A DNA stretch of 31,241 bases from the NCBI GenBank assembly GCA_040382055.1, contig JBEIGE010000032.1, positions 1-31,241 on the forward strand, written 5' to 3'. The stretch is from JBEIGE01 sp040382055 (GTDB taxonomy: Bacteria > Pseudomonadota > Gammaproteobacteria > Burkholderiales > Burkholderiaceae_C). The notes under the pieces are model-generated. The model was not told the DNA's origin and did not search any database. It saw nothing but the letters and a program-made list of their open reading frames with translations. Within the stretch, counting starts at the first letter, position 1. Every line of letters starts with the position of its first letter. The position numbers were made by a program, and so were the translations under genes. This document shows positions 25,431-31,241 of this stretch, piece after piece.

Positions 25431-26138
25431 TTAGGGATTCCAGTGCAAGAAGTTTCGGTAGAGGGCCAGGCCATGGGCCGCGCTTTTTTCAGGGTGAAAT
25501 TGAGTTGCGAAAATATTATCGCGCGCAATCGCTGCCGAGAAGGTGCCACCATAGTCTGCCAGGCCTGCGTTGTGGCGCGCATCAGACGGTCGGGCATAAA
25601 AGCTGTGCACAAAATAGAAATAACTTCGATTCGGAACACCCGCCCAGATCGGATGGGCTGTCGCCTGAAGCACCTGGTTCCAGCCCATTTGGGGCACTTT
25701 ATAGCGACTCCCGTCGGGCTGCAGGCGGCCCGCCAGGTCGAATTTGATGACCTCACCGCCAATCAGTCCCAGGCCTGGCGTGTCACCCTCGGCACTGTGA
25801 TCGAGCAGCATTTGCATACCCACGCAGACGCCGAATAACGGTTTTCTCGCCGCCGCATCAAGCACGGCACTGAGCAAGCCGGACTCGCGCAGTTCCCGCA
25901 TGCAATCAGGCATGGCCCCCTGGCCGGGCAACACCACGCGTTCTGCTGCGAGCACCGCCTCCGGGCTGGAAGTGATCAACACCTCCATGTCCATCCCCCG
26001 AGCAGCGGCCACTACCGCCTGAGATACTGAACGCAAATTACCCATGCCATAGTCAACCACCGCCACGGTTGGCTTGGAAGACTGTTTCGGACTGGTCTTG
26101 GGGTTTTGAACAGTCGCCTGATTTGCCTCATAAATCAT
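25431..26138 (-). CDS. hisH: Imidazole glycerol phosphate synthase, glutamine amidotransferase subunit
   Basis: HisH hydrolyses glutamine and channels ammonia to HisF. The 235 residues have the class I amidotransferase triad: nucleophile C105 in GVCVGMQ, and the His-Pro-Glu of FATQFHPEKS near the C-terminus. About 20 residues precede the family's usual VAVVDYGMGN opening, so the protein has a short extension if ATG 26138 is right. That start has no Shine-Dalgarno sequence and is preceded by TATATATAG. A GTG inside the TVAVVDYG stretch is an alternative start. A 73-base gap with an eight-base direct repeat lies upstream. Confidence 0.95.
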   Translation of the reverse strand: MIYEANQATVQNPKTSPKQSSKPTVAVVDYGMGNLRSVSQAVVAAARGMDMEVLITSSPEAVLAAERVVLPGQGAMPDCMRELRESGLLSAVLDAAARKPLFGVCVGMQMLLDHSAEGDTPGLGLIGGEVIKFDLAGRLQPDGSRYKVPQMGWNQVLQATAHPIWAGVPNRSYFYFVHSFYARPSDARHNAGLADYGGTFSAAIARDNIFATQFHPEKSAAHGLALYRNFLHWNP

Positions 26139-26211
26139 AGCGAACTATATATACACAGCGAGGGCCGACATCATTTTAGGCTGATACCAAAAGCAAGCAG
26201 GCTGATCAGTT

Positions 26212-26856
26212 TTACAAAGAGCCCTTGGTGGAGGGAATCATGCCGGTGGCTCGTGGATCGAATTCCAGCGCTGAACGCATGGCCCGGGCAAAAGCCTTGA
26301 ACACGGTCTCAGCCTGGTGGTGGGCATTCTCGCCGCGCAGATTGTCAATGTGCAAGGTGACAAAGGCATGGTTAACAAATCCCTGAAAGAACTCAAAAGC
26401 CAACTGGCTGTCAAAGTTACCGATACTGCCGCTCTTGAACGGCACATGCATGACCAGCCCGGGGCGCCCTGAAAAATCAATCACCACACGGGACAAGGCC
26501 TCGTCCAGCGGCACATACGCATGACCATAACGTCGAATGCCTCTCTTATCGCCGACCGCCTTGTGCACCGCCTGCCCCAGCGTAATGCCCACATCTTCCA
26601 CGGTGTGATGACCATCAATATGCAAATCCCCTTTGGCCAGAATATCCAGGTCAATCAGCCCGTGGCGGGCTATCTGGTCAAGCATGTGGTCAAAAAAACC
26701 AATGCCGGTGGAGAGTTTGGAAAGGCCCGTTCCATCCAGATTGACCTTGACCGTAATCTGTGTCTCCTTGGTGTTGCGCGATACCTCGGCAGTCCGGGGC
26801 AATGCTTGCGCACCAGATTCGGCGGTATTTTGCAAGGCAGTAGTCTGGGTCGTCAT
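26212..26856 (-). CDS. hisB: Imidazoleglycerol-phosphate dehydratase (monofunctional)
   Basis: HisB dehydrates imidazole glycerol phosphate, using a di-manganese site. The 214 residues contain the metal-binding motifs FFDHMLDQIARHG, DGHHTVEDVGI and ENAHHQAE. There is no histidinol-phosphatase domain fused at the N-terminus, unlike enteric HisB, so a separate HisN-type phosphatase must exist elsewhere. About 25 residues precede the conserved fold and may be an extension. It starts 25 bases after hisC. Confidence 0.97.
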   Translation of the reverse strand: MTTQTTALQNTAESGAQALPRTAEVSRNTKETQITVKVNLDGTGLSKLSTGIGFFDHMLDQIARHGLIDLDILAKGDLHIDGHHTVEDVGITLGQAVHKAVGDKRGIRRYGHAYVPLDEALSRVVIDFSGRPGLVMHVPFKSGSIGNFDSQLAFEFFQGFVNHAFVTLHIDNLRGENAHHQAETVFKAFARAMRSALEFDPRATGMIPSTKGSL

Positions 26857-26881
26857 AAAGGTTGCGTTTTCAATTTTTGAG

Positions 26882-28003
26882 TCACAAAGCGTGTTGCAGT
26901 GCTGTTAGCATCAACTGGTTTTCTTCAGCAGCTCCCACCGTCAGTCGCAGGCAATTGGCAAGCAGGGCATGCAGTTTGGAGACATTTTTTACCAGCACAC
27001 CCGCGGCCTTCATTCGGTCGAAAGTAGCCTGCGCATCAGGCACACGCACCAGAATCATATTGGCATCACTATTCCAGGCTTTAACAAGGGGAAAACCCGC
27101 CAGAGCTTCCAAAATGATAGCGCGCTGGGCTTTCAGGTCAAGGGCCTGTGCTGCAAATACATCAGTATGCTCCAGCGCAAAGAGGGCACATTCATAGTCC
27201 AGCACGCTGATATTGTAGGGCGGGCGTACCTTATCTACCTCGCTGATCAGCGCCTTCGGACCCATCATGTAACCAATGCGCACCCCGGCCAGACCGAACT
27301 TGGAAAGCGTTCGCATCAACAGCACATGCCCATGGGCTTCTGGGTTCGCGCGGATGATGTCTAGCCAGGTGCGCGAGGAAAACGGCTGGTAAGCCTCATC
27401 CATCACCACCAGACCGCCCTGCTGCCCCACGGCCTCAATGATGCGGGCCATCACGCGCTGATCCCACAAATTGGCGGTCGGGTTATTCGGATAGGCCAGG
27501 TAGGTGATGGCCGGGCGATGTTGCGCAATGCTAGCGAGCATGGCCGCTTCATCAAGTTCAAAGTCGGACGTGAGCGGCACGCCATGAAATTTGAGGCCCT
27601 GAAGCTGCGCGCTCATGGCGTACATGACAAAACCGGGTACCGGTGCCAGCACACTGGCTGGCTGGAAATGGTTGGCGGGGTCATGCGGCACATCGCAGGC
27701 CAGAGCCAGCAGGGAAATCAGTTCGTCCGAGCCGTTGCCCAGCATGATGTCAAAGCCCTCTGGCATCTGCGCATAGCTTGCCAGAGCAGCACGCAGATCA
27801 TTGACGCGGCCGTCCGGGTACCGATTAAGCGCCAGTGCACCCAGACGTTTGCCCAGGGCCTCCTGCAGATCAAGCGGCAGGCGATGCGGGTTCTCCATTG
27901 CGTCGAGTTTGACCATGCCCGCCGAGTCCTGGATGGCATAGGCGTGCATGGACAAAATATCCTGACGGATCAGACGCTGGAATTTAGGGTCCAGGCTGCT
28001 CAT
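26882..28003 (-). CDS. hisC: Histidinol-phosphate aminotransferase
   Basis: HisC transfers an amino group from glutamate to imidazole acetol phosphate. It is a fold-type I pyridoxal-phosphate enzyme of 373 residues. The Schiff-base lysine is K235 in TLSKFGLAG, with R243 shortly after in GVRIGY; the LGNGSDELI substrate/cofactor region is at 88-96 and YPNNPT at 171-176. ATG 28003 overlaps the hisD stop (ATGA), so translation is coupled. Arrangement hisG-hisD-hisC-hisB is typical of betaproteobacteria. Confidence 0.97.
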   Translation of the reverse strand: MSSLDPKFQRLIRQDILSMHAYAIQDSAGMVKLDAMENPHRLPLDLQEALGKRLGALALNRYPDGRVNDLRAALASYAQMPEGFDIMLGNGSDELISLLALACDVPHDPANHFQPASVLAPVPGFVMYAMSAQLQGLKFHGVPLTSDFELDEAAMLASIAQHRPAITYLAYPNNPTANLWDQRVMARIIEAVGQQGGLVVMDEAYQPFSSRTWLDIIRANPEAHGHVLLMRTLSKFGLAGVRIGYMMGPKALISEVDKVRPPYNISVLDYECALFALEHTDVFAAQALDLKAQRAIILEALAGFPLVKAWNSDANMILVRVPDAQATFDRMKAAGVLVKNVSKLHALLANCLRLTVGAAEENQLMLTALQHAL

Positions 28004-29415
28004 GGCTGACCCGGCAACATGCGCATCTCGGCAGCCCGGGCATGGGCCTGCAAACCTTCCCCATGCGCCAGCACCGACGCAATCTGCCCGAGGGTTTGCG
28101 CCCCGGTTGGACTGACCTCAATCAGGCTGCTGCGTTTCTGGAAGTCGTAAACCCCCAACGGGCTGCTGAAACGGGCGGTGCCGCTGGTGGGCAGCACATG
28201 GTTGGGTCCGGCGCAATAGTCGCCCAGGCTTTCAGAGGTGTAGGCACCAAGGAAGATGGCACCCGCATGTTTGAGCAAAGGTTCCCAGCGGTGGGGGTTT
28301 TGGCTGGATACCTCAAGATGCTCGGGCGCAATGCGGTTGCTGATGTCGCAGGCTTCTTCCATGCTGCGGGTCAGAATCAGCGCACCGCGACCATTGAGGC
28401 TTTTGGAAATGATCTGTGCACGCGACATCTCCGGGAGCAGTTGGTCGATCGCTGCCTGCACCTTGTCGATGTAGGCGGCATCAGGACATAGCAAAATGCT
28501 CTGGGCAAGTTCGTCGTGCTCGGCTTGGCTGAACAAATCCATCGCGACCCAGTCCGCCGGTGTACTGCCATCGGCAATGACCAGAATCTCGCTTGGCCCG
28601 GCAATCATGTCAATTCCGACCGTGCCGAAAACGCGCCGCTTGGCTGCAGCAACATAAGCGTTGCCCGGTCCTGTTATTTTGTCTACCTTGGGAAGCGTGG
28701 CTGTACCGTAAGCCAAAGCAGCCACAGCCTGCGCACCGCCGATGGTGAAAGCCCTGGACACACCGGCCACATAGGCAGCCGCAAGTACCAGCGGGTTGCG
28801 CTCAGGAACCGCACGCATGGCTTCATTGATTGAACCTTTTACGGCACCTTCATGGACGCCTGCATCTGTACCCCCCGTGGCTACACTGCCCCGCAGTGGC
28901 GTAGGCACAACCATGATGATGTCTTGCACGCCCGCAACATGCGCAGGAATGGCGTTCATCAATACGCTTGAGGGATACGCCGCCTTGCCACCGGGCACGT
29001 ATATGCCAACACAATCCAGCGGCGTTACCTTCTGCCCTAACAGCGTGCCATCTTCATCCCGGTACTGCCAGCTCTCACCACAGGCCTTTTTCTGCGCCTC
29101 ATGGTAGCGGCGTAGCCGTTTTGCTGCCGCCTCCAAGGCTTGCTGCTGCTCACCGGGCAATCCGTCAAAGGCTGCCTTGAGTTCGGACTGGCCGATTTCA
29201 AGCTGAGCTACGCTTGTCGCCGCAAGGCCATCAAAACGTTCGGTGTACTCCAGCACAGCGGCGTCTCCGCGCTGGGCTACGTCGGCCAGAATCTGGCCGA
29301 CACGGGCTTCAATGGCGGCATCGGTTTGCCCGGACCAATGCAGCCGCGCCTTGAATTGCGACTCAAAGTCGGCATCAGTGGTTGAAAAACGTGCGGGTTT
29401 GGCCAATAAATTCAT
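28000..29415 (-). CDS. hisD: Histidinol dehydrogenase, with an extra internal segment
   Basis: HisD oxidises histidinol to histidine in two NAD-dependent steps with zinc. The 471 residues are longer than the roughly 430-445 I expect. Family motifs are clear: VGIYVPGG (136-143), TIGGAQAVAALAYGT, KITGPGNAYV, the DMIAGPSEILV segment and the catalytic QAEHDE. The extra length lies between PTP (171-173) and RNPLVLAAA (206-214), where a segment of about 32 residues replaces what is usually three or four. It is in frame, rich in Gly and Ala and contains no stop. The start is ATG 29415, 27 bases after hisG. Confidence 0.96.
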   Translation of the reverse strand: MNLLAKPARFSTTDADFESQFKARLHWSGQTDAAIEARVGQILADVAQRGDAAVLEYTERFDGLAATSVAQLEIGQSELKAAFDGLPGEQQQALEAAAKRLRRYHEAQKKACGESWQYRDEDGTLLGQKVTPLDCVGIYVPGGKAAYPSSVLMNAIPAHVAGVQDIIMVVPTPLRGSVATGGTDAGVHEGAVKGSINEAMRAVPERNPLVLAAAYVAGVSRAFTIGGAQAVAALAYGTATLPKVDKITGPGNAYVAAAKRRVFGTVGIDMIAGPSEILVIADGSTPADWVAMDLFSQAEHDELAQSILLCPDAAYIDKVQAAIDQLLPEMSRAQIISKSLNGRGALILTRSMEEACDISNRIAPEHLEVSSQNPHRWEPLLKHAGAIFLGAYTSESLGDYCAGPNHVLPTSGTARFSSPLGVYDFQKRSSLIEVSPTGAQTLGQIASVLAHGEGLQAHARAAEMRMLPGQP

Positions 29416-29442
29416 GGTTGTAGCCCCGCAATTAAAGCCTGG

Positions 29443-30108
29443 TTAATCACGGCCCACCACCGCAGCAAAGGTGTCGATGATTCGGCGGATGGGCATTTGC
29501 TTGAGCTTGAGTGCGGCCTGGTTGACCACCAAGCGGGAGCTGATGTCCATGATGTGCTCCACCTCCACCAGCTGGTTGGCCTTGAGCGTGGCACCGGTGG
29601 ACACCAGATCGACAATGGAGTCGGCCAGGCCTGTGAGCGGCGCGAGTTCCATGCTGCCGTAAAGCTTGATCAAATCGACATGCACGCCCTTGGTAGCAAA
29701 AAAATCCCGCGCAATCGCCACGTATTTGGTGGCTACGGTCAGGCGCGAGCCCTGGCGCACGGCGGCGGCATAGTCAAACCCGTCGCGCACGGCCACACTG
29801 ATGCGGCATTTGGCAATTTTCAAATCCAGTGGTTGGTAAAGGCCTGCAGCACCGGTACTGCCACCCCAGTCTGAGGCAAATTCGATCAAGGTGTCCTTAC
29901 CGGTAATGCCCAGATCTGCGCCGCCGTACTGAACGTAAGTAGGCACATCGCTGGCGCGCACCAGAACCACACGCACGTCGGGCCGGTTGGTCGCCAAAAT
30001 GAGCTTACGTGTTTTTTCAGGGTCGTCCAACACCTCAATGCCAGCCGCTTTGAGAAGCGGCAAGGTTTCATCAAAGATGCGGCCTTTGGACAGGGCGAGC
30101 GTAATCAT
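29443..30108 (-). CDS. hisG: ATP phosphoribosyltransferase, short form
   Basis: HisG condenses ATP with PRPP, the first and feedback-controlled step of histidine synthesis. With ATG 30108 (MITLALSKGR) it has 221 residues. The P-loop-like region for PRPP, DLVSTGATLKAN, is near residues 170-181. This is the short form without the C-terminal ACT-like domain; short HisG proteins need the regulatory partner HisZ, which is not in the window. ATG 30123 is an alternative start with a five-residue extension. A 100-base gap separates it from murA upstream. Confidence 0.96.
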   Translation of the reverse strand: MITLALSKGRIFDETLPLLKAAGIEVLDDPEKTRKLILATNRPDVRVVLVRASDVPTYVQYGGADLGITGKDTLIEFASDWGGSTGAAGLYQPLDLKIAKCRISVAVRDGFDYAAAVRQGSRLTVATKYVAIARDFFATKGVHVDLIKLYGSMELAPLTGLADSIVDLVSTGATLKANQLVEVEHIMDISSRLVVNQAALKLKQMPIRRIIDTFAAVVGRD

Positions 30109-30208
30109 GGGTGTTCCGTTCATGGCCTGAGTAGGGCCGAACCGCCCGGATACACGACAGTCCCCTGAAGGAGGAAAGAAATACTTGATAAGACAGACTG
30201 GCAGGCCA

Positions 30209-31241
30209 TTATTTAATCCGTTCAATGTCGGCGCCGATACCGCGCAATTTGGTTTCCATCTGGTCGTAACCCCGATCCAGATGGTAAATCCTGTCAACAA
30301 CGGTCTCGCCTTGAGCCACCAGCCCGGCAATGACCAGACTGGCCGATGCGCGCAGATCCGTGGCCATCACGGTCGCACCTGACAGCTTGGCAACGCCCTC
30401 GATCACGGCCACTTTACCGTCGATCTGAATGTTTGCGCCCAGACGCACCAGCTCATTGACGTGCATGAAACGGTTCTCGAAAATGGTTTCCGTGACTTTG
30501 GCGGTTCCTTGTGAAATGCAGTTCAGCGCCATGAACTGGGCCTGCATATCGGTAGGGAAACCGGGGTATTCGGTCGTGCGAAAACTCTGGGCCTTGAGGT
30601 GCAGTTGCGCTGCACCAGGGGATTGAACACGGATACCTTGTGCAACTGCACTGATCTGAACCCCAGCAGCGACCAGTTTTTCAATCACCGCATCCAGATG
30701 GTCGAAGCGACCAGATTTGAGCACCACGTCGCCACCGGTGGCCGCCACCGCGCATAAAAAGGTACCAGCTTCGATGCGGTCGGCCACCACCTCATGCTCG
30801 CAGCCGTGCAAGGCCTCGACACCCTGTATACGGATGCGGCGGCTGCCGTGGCCTTCAATCCTGGCGCCCATTTTGATCAGCATTTCGGCCAGATCCGGGA
30901 TTTCAGGCTCCTGCGCCGCATTTTCCAGGATGGTTTCACCTTCGGCCAGACAGGCCGCCATCAAAAAATTCTCGGTTCCGGTGACAGTGACCATGTCGGT
31001 GGTAATGCGTGCACCTTTGAGTCGGGTGCGCCCCTCAGGAAGGCGGGCCATCATGTAGCCATGCTCGACCACGATCTCGGCGCCCATGGCCTGCATTCCT
31101 TTGATGTGCTGGTCTACCGGCCGTGAGCCAATCGCACAACCACCCGGCAGCGACACTCTGGCCTGGCCAAAGCGTGCCAGTAAGGGCCCGAGTGCCAGCA
31201 CCGAGGCGCGCATGGTCTTGACCAGCTCATAAGGTGCTTGC
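30209..31241 (-). CDS. murA: UDP-N-acetylglucosamine 1-carboxyvinyltransferase (partial, 5' end beyond window)
   Basis: MurA transfers enolpyruvate from PEP to UDP-GlcNAc, the first committed step of peptidoglycan synthesis. About 343 C-terminal residues lie in the window; the N-terminal part, roughly 80 residues, continues beyond base 31241 and the frame is open at the edge (APYELVKTMRAS). The catalytic Cys that fosfomycin attacks is in PGGCAIGSRPVD. Later family segments NFLMAACLAEGET, EYPGFPTDMQAQFMAL, and the HVNELVRLGA helix are present. It precedes hisG with a 100-base gap, the common betaproteobacterial arrangement (often downstream of a BolA-like gene). Confidence 0.97.
   Translation of the reverse strand, partial: QAPYELVKTMRASVLALGPLLARFGQARVSLPGGCAIGSRPVDQHIKGMQAMGAEIVVEHGYMMARLPEGRTRLKGARITTDMVTVTGTENFLMAACLAEGETILENAAQEPEIPDLAEMLIKMGARIEGHGSRRIRIQGVEALHGCEHEVVADRIEAGTFLCAVAATGGDVVLKSGRFDHLDAVIEKLVAAGVQISAVAQGIRVQSPGAAQLHLKAQSFRTTEYPGFPTDMQAQFMALNCISQGTAKVTETIFENRFMHVNELVRLGANIQIDGKVAVIEGVAKLSGATVMATDLRASASLVIAGLVAQGETVVDRIYHLDRGYDQMETKLRGIGADIERIK

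Overview
The window reads as a chromosomal housekeeping region of a betaproteobacterium, most likely Burkholderiales, family Comamonadaceae (Rhodoferax/Polaromonas-like). This rests on gene order and protein character (secA-argJ-ATPase-mutT, petABC-sspAB, pilC-pilD-coaE-zapD-yacG, and murA followed by a complete his cluster and tatABC), not on a database search. Every stretch can be assigned; no CRISPR array, insertion sequence, prophage or defence system is visible.

Layout. 1..~200 is an AT-rich fragment of a foreign-looking LOG-family gene joined abruptly to the leader of ispB. 261..5507 (plus strand) carries ispB, tRNA-Pro(CGG), a 374-base gap, then pilC, pilD, coaE, zapD and yacG (type IV pilus assembly, CoA synthesis, division, gyrase protection). 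5542..12110 (minus) carries an M23 peptidase, secA, argJ, a DUF815 ATPase and mutT, with a small DUF721 gene divergent from the peptidase. 12621..16789 (minus) carries petA-petB-petC (cytochrome bc1), a strong intrinsic terminator, sspA-sspB and tRNA-Thr(TGT). 16911..19191 (minus) holds pdxA, a Nif3-like gene and a small Cys-rich gene. 19219..20364 (plus) is a DegS-type periplasmic protease. 20387..31241 (minus) is one long co-directional array in transcription order murA (cut by the window end), hisG, hisD, hisC, hisB, hisH, hisA, hisF, hisI, hisE, a DUF4870-like membrane gene, a HIT hydrolase, tatA, tatB, tatC.

How the genes fit together. All His enzymes in the array together cover most of the pathway from PRPP and ATP; the short-form HisG implies a HisZ partner elsewhere. 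TatABC probably exports the Rieske protein encoded nearby. SecA, the envelope M23 peptidase, the DegS-type protease and MurA are envelope-biogenesis genes, and SspB works with ClpXP.

The region is largely ordinary. The observations most worth checking are an 11-bp perfect stem-loop that fills the tatA-tatB gap and covers the tatB ribosome-binding site, an extra segment of about 30 residues in HisD, the apparent chimeric left end, the absence of pilB beside pilC, and four genes (yacG, degS-like, hisF, hisH) with a -10-like hexamer only a few bases before a start codon that has little or no Shine-Dalgarno sequence.
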